DNA of 11,724 nucleotides from WHTB01 sp050699035. GTDB lineage: Bacteria > Actinomycetota > Actinomycetes > Propionibacteriales > Nocardioidaceae. A program made the translations under genes and the position numbers. Position 1 is the first letter of the stretch. The number at the start of each line of letters is the position of its first letter. Below are positions 1 to 7,000 of the stretch, in pieces. The notes beneath the pieces were generated by a model. That model did no database searches, was not told the DNA's origin, and saw only the letters and a list, made by a program, of their open reading frames with translations. The stretch spans positions 1-11,724 of the forward strand of contig JBOHDE010000121.1 in the NCBI GenBank assembly GCA_050699035.1, given 5' to 3'.

Positions 1-27
1 GTCCTAGGCTTGCCTACCGGCAGCCGG

Positions 28-104
28 TGGTGCCCCCGGTGGGACTCGAACCCACACTGTGCGCTGTTTAAGAGCGCCGACTCTGCCAGTTGGTCTACAG
101 GGGC
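28..104 (-). tRNA. tRNA with UAA anticodon, class I fold, CCA encoded
   Basis: The minus strand folds into a complete cloverleaf. The acceptor stem is GCCCCTG with CGGGGGC (one G-U pair), the D arm is GAC/GTC with GG in the loop, the anticodon stem is GCGCT/AGCGC with loop CTTAAAC, and the T arm is GTGGG/CCCAC with loop TTCGAGT. The discriminator is A (position 31) and CCA follows at 30-28. Loop position 34-36 reads TAA (bases 70-68), which would decode UUA (Leu). The variable loop is only ACAGT, five bases. Bacterial tRNA-Leu normally has a long class II variable arm, so amino-acid identity cannot be assigned by rule. A73 is compatible with LeuRS, but this may be a non-canonical tRNA. All stems are intact, so decay to a pseudogene is unlikely. 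It lies downstream of the S8 protease gene, beyond a hairpin terminator, with its own -10-like sequence. Confidence 0.9.
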
Positions 105-113
105 CGCGGCCCG

Positions 114-119
114 ATCCTA
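114..119 (-). promoter_or_regulatory. Putative -10 box of the tRNA gene
   Basis: The minus strand reads TAGGAT, a good actinobacterial TANNNT -10 hexamer, ending 9 nt before the mature tRNA 5' end, so transcription would start at or a few bases before the tRNA. A convincing -35 hexamer is not visible, because the expected place falls within the stem of the preceding terminator. Inferred from sequence only. Confidence 0.4.
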
Positions 120-130
120 TGCACGCGACT

Positions 131-159
131 GCACCCGGTGGCGGGTCGCCACCGGGTGC
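131..159 (-). terminator. Hairpin terminator after the S8 protease gene
   Basis: There is a perfect 13-bp inverted repeat, GCACCCGGTGGCG with its complement, around a 3-nt loop (144-146). It starts 31 nt past the protease stop codon and lies upstream of the tRNA. No U-tract follows, which is common in high-GC actinobacteria. It probably ends protease transcription before the tRNA promoter. Confidence 0.7.
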
Positions 160-190
160 GGCCGGTCGTGCGGGGACCTGGCTCCTTTCC

Positions 191-3100
191 TCAGCCTGCC
201 TTGCGCAGGAGGAAGTCCTGCACGTTGCTTTCACCGGCTACGATCTTGGTCTTACGGAACTGCGGTGCGTATCCGTCCTTGGCCGCGATCATCGAGATGG
301 GGTTCTGGCCCCGGTTGATCCAACGGGCGTACGTGCCGTCCGCCGGAGTCACCAAGGTCCACGAGCCGCCACCCGCGCCGTCGATCTGCACGGTCGCCTT
401 GTTGAGTGGCGCGACCGTTTCGCCGTTCAACCCCGACACCGTCCCCATCAGCTTGCCCCAGGTACGCGGCGGCGTGGCGTCCATGGTCACCGCGACCGGG
501 TCGTTGCTGTACGGGGTGTCTTCCTTGATGCCGATGTCGGCCTTGTAGGCACCTGGCTGGGCCAGCGCCGTGGCGTCGAGCGTGACCGCCACAGTGACGG
601 ACGCACCCGGTGCCACCGTGGCCGTTGCCGGGTCCTCACTCAGCCACGGGACGTCGGCAGGTGCTCCGCCGCAGTCCTCGTACCCGGGCAGGATCTCGGC
701 GAGCGGCGTCGAGTTGAAGTTGCTGACGGCGCCACCGACTTTGTAGAACCCGCACGTCGAACCACCGCGGTACAGCGTGTTGTTGGAGTTCGGCAGGTCG
801 CTGCTCCACTCGTTGGTTGCCGGGTCGTAGACAAATCCCTCGTTCGAGATCAGACCACCGACGACGCCGCCGGACACGACCAGCTGCTCGTTGGCCGCCG
901 TGTAGCCGGCCGCCCACACGTCCGAAGGCATGCTGGCGATCGGGCTCCACTCGTCACTGGCCGGGTCGTAGGCGTACGCCGAGGCGTCGCCCGCGGCCCC
1001 ACCGTTGCCACCACCGCAGTAGACCTTGCCGTCGATGCCACCGCAGGCCAGCCACGAGGTCGGCTCGGGGTAGTCCGCCAGCACCTCGAAGCTGTCTCCA
1101 GCGACGTCGTACGCGGTCACCGTGGTCTCACCACAGGTACCGGCACAGCCCCCGACGGAGTAGATCTTGCCGTCGAGCAAGGCGCTTCCGGTCGCGGCGA
1201 ACGGCTCCGGGTTGTCCGCACCTGCCGACCAGGAGTCGGACGCCGGGTCGTAGATCGCGGTCTCCGCAACCGTGTTACCGCTGCCGCCACCCCAACCACC
1301 GACGACGTAGAACTTGCCGTCGACGAAGTGGGCGGACGGCTTCTGCCGACCGAGTGGCATGTCCGCGATCGACGACCACTCGAGCGCCGCCGGGTCGTAG
1401 ACGAACGCACTCGCGGTCGGACCCGAACCTGCCAGGGTTCCACCGAACGAGTAGACCAAGCCGTCGTTCAGACCGACCGCGTTGTCCATGATGTTCGTCG
1501 GGTGGTTGGTCAGGTTGACCCACGGCTCCTCCTGCGGACCCTGGTCAGCCTGGACGCCGTTCTTGGCCGTCTCGGACCCGGACTGCAGCGGGGAAACCTC
1601 GGCCTTGACCCGGTTGAGCGGTGCACCCTCCATCGTCGCGATCTTCGCCGAGGACGTCTTGGTACCGTCCGCGCCGAGGATCACGAAGCCACGGTCGCGC
1701 TCGGTGAGCTCGAACGTGGCAGGCGCACTGCCGTTGTTGGTCACGGTGAACTCCGAGTCGCGAGTCTGGCCCATCGGGACCGTCTTCGTGATCTCGGCCG
1801 GCGCGACATCGAGCTTGCCGGCTCTGAGTGCGAAGTTCGCCTCCCTGACCCAGTCCGCCTGAACCGCGACGTCCTCGGTCTGCGGCTTGTACTCGCCCTT
1901 CTCCGCAGTGAACTCGTGCGTGCCGGTCACCGACGAGAACAGCCAGTAGAAGCCGTCCGCGAGGTTGGCGTCGTCCGGAGTGGCCATGGAGGTTCCCACG
2001 TCCGCCGGCACGTCGACGCTGGTGACCTTCGCGCCGTTGACGGCGTCGTCGGTGTTGAAGTCGGTCACGTTGCCCCAGACCAGACCGCCACGGATCTTGT
2101 CACAGGACTTGGTGCCGATGAACGCCTCGTCGACCTCCCACCACCAGTCCCACGTGCCGATGTAGTAGTGCCAGCGCAGCTGGACGCTGCTCTGGTTGGC
2201 CGCGGCCGGAACCGGGACCTCGACAGTCGTGGGACCACGCAGGTCGGTGGTTTGCGACCAGATGTTGGTCCACGTCGCACCGCCATCGAGCGACAGGTCG
2301 ACGTCGGCCTGCTCAGCGCCGAGGTCGTTGTAGTCGGTGGCGAACTCAAGCGTCGGTGACTCGATCCCGCTCAGGTCGAACACCGGCGACACGAGCGACG
2401 TGTCCTGCCGTCCGCTCGGACCGTAGGCGTCGCTGTTGATGATCGCGAAGCCACCATCGCCACCGGTCAGGTTGCCCCGGTTGCCGTGGTTGTCGAAGCG
2501 CCAGACCTGGCCGTTGCCGATGTTGTCGACGACGGTCCAGCCCTCCGGAGCGGCGGTGCCGTCGAAGTTCTCCAGCAGGCCGTCGTAGTTGAGCTGGTAT
2601 CCAGGTGCCGTGCACTCGTTCGCGTCCACGGTCAGTGAGAAGTCCTTCGCGATGTCACTGTTGCCCACCTCGACGGTCTCCGTCGCCGGGGTGTAGCCCG
2701 GATACTGCGACTCGATGGTCAGCTCGTACGACGCGCCCGAGGGCAGGTCGATCGAGTACCGGCCGTTGTTCGGGTTTGTGTACACCTCGATGGGCGTGCC
2801 GTCGACGGCGACCGTGGCGTACAGCGGCCAGCCGTGGCCGGAACCATCCCGCACCAGGCCTGAGACAGTGGCCGACTCGGCAGGGGTCATCGGAACGTCC
2901 TGCGTCGTGGTCTCCCCGGCGACGATCGTGATCCCGGTATGGGTCGCGGTCTCGTAGCCGAACTTGGTTGCCGTCAGGTCATACGCCCCTGCCGGCAGCG
3001 TCATGCTGTACGTGCCGTCGGCACCGGTCACGCGCGAGCGCTCGGCGGCGCCGGTCACGGCGACCGTCACACCCTCGAGCGGGTCGCCGGTGGCCGTGTC

Positions 3101-4585
3101 GGTCACCGTTCCGGACAGCGTGCCGGCTTCGCCGGTCGGAGCTGCCTGGACCAGCGCGAGCGCATCGAGCCGGCCCTCGCCGTACACGTTGTTGTCGTCC
3201 GCCGTGCCACCACACTGCAGGTCCTCCTTGTCGACCGCCGTGTCGTCGAGCAGCGCCCGCGTGCCGGCGATGTCGCCGAGGAGCGAGGGTGCGGCAGACC
3301 ACAGCAGCGCGACCGAACCGGCGAGGTGCGGTGCAGCCATCGACGTTCCGTTGAAGTTGGCGTACCCGTTGCCAGGGACGCTGGAGCGCACGTTGACGCC
3401 AGGAGCCGAGATGTTCGGCTTGATCGTGCCGTCCTGCCCCGGACCACGGGCCGAGAAGCTGGCGATGTTGTTGCCGATGTCATACGCGCCGGCCGAGTAG
3501 GTGATCGTCCGGGATCCCGGCGAACCGCTGGTCGCGCAGTTCGGTCCGCTGTTGCCGTTGGACCAGCTGCCGAAGATGCCGGCCGCCTCCCAGTCCTCGA
3601 GCACGTCCTCCATGAACGGGTCGTTCGACGGAACGATCGTGCCCCATGAGTTGTTGATGACGTGCGGACGCTTACTGGTGTCCGCGTTCTGGTCGTTGAG
3701 ATCTCTCGGCGCGAGCATCCACTCGCCGGAGTCGATCAGCGCCTGGTCGGTGGGGCAGCAGCCGTTGGCCGCGATCCACTTGACGCCAGGAGCGGCACCG
3801 ATCTGGTTACCGGCGCCGTCGTCCCCGGCCATCGTGCCCATGGTGTGGGTGCCGTGGCCGTTGGTGTCGCACGGAGCGCCGGAACAGTTGTCGGCCACGT
3901 CGTACCAGTTGTAGTTGTGGTCGAACGTGCCGCCGCCGAGGTTCCCGCGGTAGGAGTCCACCAGCGCCGGGTGGTCGTACTGCACGCCGGTGTCGATGTT
4001 GGCGATGACGATGTCCTGGCCGGTCGCGCCGAACTCCTCCCACACGTCGTTGGCGTTGATGTTGTCGATGCCCCACTCAAGAGCGTTCGGCGCCATCTTC
4101 GGCTTGTTCTCGGTGGTCTCGGGGACCTCGTACTTGCGAGGTGCGTACAGCTTCTCCACCTCGGGCTGGGCCATCAGGTCCTTGGCCAGGCTCTCCGAGC
4201 CCTTCGTGACGCGGATAGCGTTCGTCGCCCAGTACGTCTTGTACTCCGCGCCGGCCGACTTGAGGAGCGCCCGGACGTCGCCCTGGCTCTTCTCCGCGGT
4301 CGCCTTCAGGGCCTTCACCACGGCCTCGCCGCGCTGGTTCCAGTCCTTGATCTGGCTGGCCTCGGTGAGGTCCGCTCGCTCGTTGAGCTTGACCCAGAAG
4401 TTCTGCTCCGCGTCCTCGTCGAACGCTGTGGAGAGCTTCTTCTCGATCTTGTCTGTCGATCCCGATACTGGGCCGGCTAAGGCCCCGGGTGCTGTGGACA
4501 GCAGTCCGGACAGCAAGGCAGCGGCCGCTGCGAAGGCGACCGCCGCTCGGCGTCTGGTTCCGCTGCCAGCGATTCGTGAAGTCAC
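191..4585 (-). CDS. Secreted bacillopeptidase F-like S8 serine protease with kelch and regulatory-like domains
   Basis: Predicted 1464-residue exported endopeptidase. I chose the GTG at 4585 because GAGGGG sits 6 nt upstream; an ATG two codons earlier has almost no spacing to that site. The signal peptide has a TRRR n-region, an Ala/Leu core and an ALA|G cleavage site after residue 37 (Sec, possibly Tat). A prodomain-like region covers about 45-155. The S8 catalytic domain runs about 170-480, with Asp198 (IDTG), His244 (NGHGTH), Asn345 (GNSG) and Ser415 (GTSMAAP); the INNSWG motif resembles bacillopeptidase F. Then come carboxypeptidase-regulatory-like domains (about 488-566, 571-653, 832-922 and 1376-1463), a MAM/immune-inhibitor-A-like jelly roll (about 661-828), and about five kelch repeats (about 1033-1280) flanked by two parts of an Ig-like fold. 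No LPXTG or C-terminal membrane segment is seen, so it is probably released. Leu36 is encoded by TTA. Transcription likely ends at the hairpin at 131-159. The substrate is unknown. Confidence 0.93.
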   Translation of the reverse strand: MTSRIAGSGTRRRAAVAFAAAAALLSGLLSTAPGALAGPVSGSTDKIEKKLSTAFDEDAEQNFWVKLNERADLTEASQIKDWNQRGEAVVKALKATAEKSQGDVRALLKSAGAEYKTYWATNAIRVTKGSESLAKDLMAQPEVEKLYAPRKYEVPETTENKPKMAPNALEWGIDNINANDVWEEFGATGQDIVIANIDTGVQYDHPALVDSYRGNLGGGTFDHNYNWYDVADNCSGAPCDTNGHGTHTMGTMAGDDGAGNQIGAAPGVKWIAANGCCPTDQALIDSGEWMLAPRDLNDQNADTSKRPHVINNSWGTIVPSNDPFMEDVLEDWEAAGIFGSWSNGNSGPNCATSGSPGSRTITYSAGAYDIGNNIASFSARGPGQDGTIKPNISAPGVNVRSSVPGNGYANFNGTSMAAPHLAGSVALLWSAAPSLLGDIAGTRALLDDTAVDKEDLQCGGTADDNNVYGEGRLDALALVQAAPTGEAGTLSGTVTDTATGDPLEGVTVAVTGAAERSRVTGADGTYSMTLPAGAYDLTATKFGYETATHTGITIVAGETTTQDVPMTPAESATVSGLVRDGSGHGWPLYATVAVDGTPIEVYTNPNNGRYSIDLPSGASYELTIESQYPGYTPATETVEVGNSDIAKDFSLTVDANECTAPGYQLNYDGLLENFDGTAAPEGWTVVDNIGNGQVWRFDNHGNRGNLTGGDGGFAIINSDAYGPSGRQDTSLVSPVFDLSGIESPTLEFATDYNDLGAEQADVDLSLDGGATWTNIWSQTTDLRGPTTVEVPVPAAANQSSVQLRWHYYIGTWDWWWEVDEAFIGTKSCDKIRGGLVWGNVTDFNTDDAVNGAKVTSVDVPADVGTSMATPDDANLADGFYWLFSSVTGTHEFTAEKGEYKPQTEDVAVQADWVREANFALRAGKLDVAPAEITKTVPMGQTRDSEFTVTNNGSAPATFELTERDRGFVILGADGTKTSSAKIATMEGAPLNRVKAEVSPLQSGSETAKNGVQADQGPQEEPWVNLTNHPTNIMDNAVGLNDGLVYSFGGTLAGSGPTASAFVYDPAALEWSSIADMPLGRQKPSAHFVDGKFYVVGGWGGGSGNTVAETAIYDPASDSWSAGADNPEPFAATGSALLDGKIYSVGGCAGTCGETTVTAYDVAGDSFEVLADYPEPTSWLACGGIDGKVYCGGGNGGAAGDASAYAYDPASDEWSPIASMPSDVWAAGYTAANEQLVVSGGVVGGLISNEGFVYDPATNEWSSDLPNSNNTLYRGGSTCGFYKVGGAVSNFNSTPLAEILPGYEDCGGAPADVPWLSEDPATATVAPGASVTVAVTLDATALAQPGAYKADIGIKEDTPYSNDPVAVTMDATPPRTWGKLMGTVSGLNGETVAPLNKATVQIDGAGGGSWTLVTPADGTYARWINRGQNPISMIAAKDGYAPQFRKTKIVAGESNVQDFLLRKAG
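4478..4480 (-). other. Single in-frame TTA leucine codon in the protease signal peptide
   Basis: Codon 36 of the S8 protease is TTA, one residue before the predicted cleavage-site Ala (position -2). Scanning the coding strands of the other genes by eye I found no other in-frame TTA. In Streptomyces, TTA codons placed early in a gene make expression depend on the UUA-decoding tRNA (bldA). Whether that applies here is inference. Confidence 0.8.
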
Positions 4586-4917
4586 CGGCATCCCCTCAGG
4601 TGTGAGGGCGAACCCACGGCAATGGGTGACATACCGGGGGTGCGCCCGCAGTGTCGATCGGCCGCCGGGTTGACGGCTGTGACTGACCGTCCCCTGCGCT
4701 CGCTGCCCGATCAAGGCCGTTTGGGGGGCAGCTGATGGGCACTTCGCGGTCCGCTCACGGACCCGATCCGGTCGAATAACGGGCGCTAGCAACTGCACAG
4801 CGCGCATATCAGAACACTCCGTGTGATTGTCAGGAGGGCCTCCGACATGCCAAGATCAGGTCCAGCGTCGGGGGACCGCCACGATTGTGCGGCGTTTCGG
4901 TGGGAGGGAAGACGCAC
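4586..4917. other. Divergent intergenic region between the S8 protease and winged-helix genes
   Basis: This 332-bp region should hold both divergent promoters. I see no convincing -35/-10 pair on either strand. The best plus-strand candidate is TTGTCA (from 4828) followed after 18 nt by CAAGAT, which is weak. It contains an inverted repeat at 4748-4763 and a perfect 11-nt palindrome, GGAGGGCCTCC, at 4833-4843; both could be operators. The protease reading frame stays open upstream of 4585 as far as 4807, but that stretch lacks protein-like features and precedes the signal peptide. Confidence 0.5.
4748..4763. repeat. Perfect inverted repeat upstream of the protease gene
   Basis: GGTCCG and CGGACC flank a CTCA tetranucleotide. 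The element lies 163 nt upstream of the protease start. It could be an operator for the adjacent winged-helix protein or a leader hairpin; the sequence does not decide between these. Confidence 0.4.
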
Positions 4918-5499
4918 ATGTACCGGGGAGCAACGCACCTGTCTCAACCGGCAATGATCCTCTGCGTCGGGCTCTCGGCTGCGCAGTACGCCGAGCTCGC
5001 CAGATCCGTAGGTCCATCGGCCACGCTGGTCCTCGCACCCGACAACGAGCACGCACGACGGGCCCTGCTCGCCGTCGCAGGGGTCGGCGCCGAGCACCTG
5101 CCGAGTCCACCGCAGGTACCGGTCAAGGGCCTGCGGGTCGCCGCCGATACACCTCCGCCGTCAGCGCACCGGATGATCGACCGCGGCGATCTCCGCATCG
5201 ACCTCGACCGACGCGAGGCGGTGTTCGCGAACATCACCCTGCAGCTGCCGGCACGCTCGTTCGACCTGCTCGCCGCCCTCGCCCACGACCCTTCGCGCAC
5301 GTGGACGTTCGCCGACCTCACCGAGCGGGTGTGGCAACGCGGTTTCGTGGGCGACACGGAGGCGGTCGTGTCGGCGGTCAAACGGCTGCGACGGCACCTG
5401 TCGGCGCAGGCGCCCCGACTACGGATCGAGTCGGTGCGCGGGGTGGGATTTCGGCTGCACTGGCCGAACCTGGTCAGAATCGCCGCCGGCCTCGCCTGA
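4918..5499 (+). CDS. Orphan winged-helix (OmpR/PhoB C-terminal type) transcriptional regulator
   Basis: A 193-residue protein. The start is ATG at 4918 because GGAGGG lies 9 nt upstream; an ATG at 4885 has no such site. Residues about 87-181 match the Trans_Reg_C winged helix: a beta-strand platform (GDLRIDLDRREAVF), the LPARSFDLLAALA helix, the recognition-helix region DTEAVVSAVKRLRRHL (146-161), and the wing hairpin IESVRGVGFRL (170-180). The N-terminal 80 residues have a beta-alpha-beta-alpha look (MILCVG, then TLVLA) like a cut-down receiver, but with no visible phosphoacceptor Asp set, and then a Pro-rich linker. No sensor kinase gene is adjacent. It is divergent from the S8 protease and may control it, which is inference. 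It converges with ndh. Confidence 0.82.
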   Translation: MYRGATHLSQPAMILCVGLSAAQYAELARSVGPSATLVLAPDNEHARRALLAVAGVGAEHLPSPPQVPVKGLRVAADTPPPSAHRMIDRGDLRIDLDRREAVFANITLQLPARSFDLLAALAHDPSRTWTFADLTERVWQRGFVGDTEAVVSAVKRLRRHLSAQAPRLRIESVRGVGFRLHWPNLVRIAAGLA

Positions 5500-5514
5500 C
5501 CCACCGCCAGACCA

Positions 5515-5613
5515 CTCCCGCCGAGGTTGCGACAATGCACGCACCCGACCGCCCCGAACAGACGCGCAATCTCGATGCGAGGAAGACGGACCTACGCGCA
5601 ATGTCGGCGCAGG
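5515..5613. repeat. Dispersed-repeat module A (three REP-like copies)
   Basis: Three copies of a roughly 28-nt element with core CGCCGAGGTTGCGC lie in the gap between the convergent winged-helix and ndh genes: plus strand from 5515, minus strand 5582-5554, and minus strand 5613-5586. The two minus copies are offset by about 32 nt. The orientation (one forward, two reverse) allows forward and reverse copies to pair in a transcript. The module begins 16 nt downstream of the ndh stop codon. It could act as a bidirectional 3' end structure; there is no U-tract. Confidence 0.75.
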
Positions 5614-5629
5614 CCGGGGCGGAGTCGGG

Positions 5630-6934
5630 TCAGCCGGTGCGGCGGCTGGCCCGTTCGAACTCCTCGCGTGGCTGTTGCAGCGAGCCCAGCGACACGACCT
5701 CACGGCGGAAGAACAGCGCCAGCGTCCAGTCGAGCACGACGCGGACCTTCTTGTTCAGCGTCGGCATCCGCGACATGTGGTACGTCCGGTGCATGAACCA
5801 GGCCGGCCAGCCCTTGAGCTTGATGCCGTACACCTGTGCGACGCCCTTGTGCAGCCCGAGGCTGGCGACCGAGCCGACGTGCTTGTGCCGATAGTCGACC
5901 AGGTCGGCACCACGCAGCGAGCGCACGATGTTGTCCGCCAGCACCTTGGCCTGGCGCACGGCGTGCTGGGCCGACGGGCTCAGGATCTGCCCCGGCTGGG
6001 TAAGGTCGGGTACGGCGGAGGCGTCGCCCGCGGCCCAGGCGTCGGTGAGCCCCTCGACCTGCAGGTTGGCCGCGGCGAGCACTCGGCCACGGTCGTCGAG
6101 TGGCAGGTCGGTGTCTGCCAGCACCGGGTTCGCCTTCACCCCGGCGGTCCACACGATCGTGTCTGCGTCGAGCGCCTCGCCGTCCGACAGCACGACGTGA
6201 CCGCCGACGCAGGACTCGAGCCGGGTCTCCATCCGCACCTCGATGCCGCGCTCACGCAGCCGGTCGACCGTGTAGCGGCCCATGTCCGCGCCGACCTCGG
6301 GCAAGATCCGGTCGGCCGCCTCAACGAGCACCCAGCGCATGTCGTCGGGGCTGACGTCGTCGTAGTAGCGGGTCGCGTAGCGCGCCATGTCCTCGAGCTC
6401 GGCCAGCGCCTCGACACCGGCGTACCCACCGCCGACGAACACGAACGACAGCGCGCGTCGGCGGACTGCCTCGTCGGTCGTCGAGCCGGCCAGGTCGAGC
6501 CGGTCGAGCACCTGGTTGCGCAGGGCGATGGCCTCCTCGATGTTCTTGAAGCCGATGGCGTTCTCGGCCAGGCCCGGGATCGGCAGCGTCCGCGCGACCG
6601 ACCCGAGCGCGGACACGAACACGTCGTATGCCACCTCGTAGCTGCTCCCCTGCCGCGGCTGGATGGTTGCCACCTTGCGGGCGTGGTCCAGCCCGACCAG
6701 CCGGCCGGTCACGACGTCGCACCCACGCAGGGCACGGCGCAGTGGCACCACCACGTGCCGGGGCTCGAGACTGCCGGCCGCGGCCTCGGGCAGGAAGGGC
6801 TGGTACGTCATCACCGACCTCGGGTCGACGACGGTGATCCGGGCCTCTCCACGGCGCAGCTTCCGCTGCAGCCGGAGTGCGGTGTACATGCCCACGTAAC
6901 CGCCGCCGGCGATCAGGATGTGCGGGCTGGTCAT
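5630..6934 (-). CDS. ndh: Type II NADH dehydrogenase (NDH-2)
   Basis: A 434-residue FAD enzyme expected to pass electrons from NADH to membrane quinone without pumping protons. ATG at 6934 is preferred, with GGAGG upstream; an in-frame GTG 18 nt earlier overlaps that site. Seen: the FAD Rossmann motif GGGYVG (10-15), the NAD(P)H-binding motif GGGYAG (168-173) followed by VEALAEL, the second FAD motif AAGDASAVPD (301-310), and the quinone-site segment AQHAVRQAKVLADNI (322-336). The C-terminal region (about 375-414: GWPAWFMHRTYHMSR, then VVLDWTLALFFRR) has the amphipathic/aromatic character by which NDH-2 docks to the membrane. The gene lies 60 nt downstream of the glycosylase, with a promoter and a Rex-type operator in between, so it is probably regulated separately. 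A related flavoprotein role is possible but less likely. Confidence 0.9.
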   Translation of the reverse strand: MTSPHILIAGGGYVGMYTALRLQRKLRRGEARITVVDPRSVMTYQPFLPEAAAGSLEPRHVVVPLRRALRGCDVVTGRLVGLDHARKVATIQPRQGSSYEVAYDVFVSALGSVARTLPIPGLAENAIGFKNIEEAIALRNQVLDRLDLAGSTTDEAVRRRALSFVFVGGGYAGVEALAELEDMARYATRYYDDVSPDDMRWVLVEAADRILPEVGADMGRYTVDRLRERGIEVRMETRLESCVGGHVVLSDGEALDADTIVWTAGVKANPVLADTDLPLDDRGRVLAAANLQVEGLTDAWAAGDASAVPDLTQPGQILSPSAQHAVRQAKVLADNIVRSLRGADLVDYRHKHVGSVASLGLHKGVAQVYGIKLKGWPAWFMHRTYHMSRMPTLNKKVRVVLDWTLALFFRREVVSLGSLQQPREEFERASRRTG

Positions 6935-6970
6935 CGGTCGAGCCACCTCCACGAGTGTGCTTACGTCTCT

Positions 6971-7000
6971 AACGTACGCCGCTCGTGAAAGTTTTCACAA
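6971..7000 (-). promoter_or_regulatory. Putative ndh promoter
   Basis: On the minus strand TTGTGA (7000-6995) is followed after 18 nt by TACGTT (6976-6971), which fits TANNNT. The -10 ends 36 nt before the ndh ATG. The -35 part overlaps the Rex-like palindrome and the 3' end of the glycosylase gene. The inverted repeat TACGT-CTCTA-ACGTA (6962-6976) also overlaps the -10. Confidence 0.45.
6983..7000 (-). promoter_or_regulatory. Rex-type redox operator upstream of ndh
   Basis: The minus strand reads TTGTGAAAACTTTCACGA. The known Rex operator is TTGTGAA-N4-TTCACAA; this site matches 13 of the 14 fixed positions, missing only one near the end. Its inner 14 bp (GTGAAA-GT-TTTCAC on the plus strand) are perfectly symmetric. 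It overlaps the putative -35 of ndh, as a repressor site should. Rex senses the NADH/NAD+ ratio and is known to control respiratory NADH dehydrogenase genes in Gram-positives. The rex gene itself is not in this window. Confidence 0.7.

Noticed and set aside
1..27. Rho-independent terminator after the tRNA
   Set aside because: Only short imperfect hairpins (CCGG-CTG-CCGG and TAGGC-AA-GCCTA) and no U-tract before the window edge; cannot be supported.
59..2359. Open frame of 766 codons on the plus strand
   Set aside because: It is antisense to the S8 protease, starts within the tRNA, and is Arg/Val-rich without domains; a high-GC shadow frame.
4588..4807. Extension of the protease N-terminus to 4807
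   Set aside because: It would put 74 residues before a clear signal peptide; the GAGGGG site and GTG at 4585 explain the start.
4786..5097. Small minus-strand frame over the divergent promoter region
   Set aside because: No ribosome site, low-complexity composition, and overlaps the winged-helix gene on the other strand.
5675..6988. Open frame of 437 codons antisense to ndh
   Set aside because: The protein has no recognisable motif, while the opposite strand has all NDH-2 motifs.
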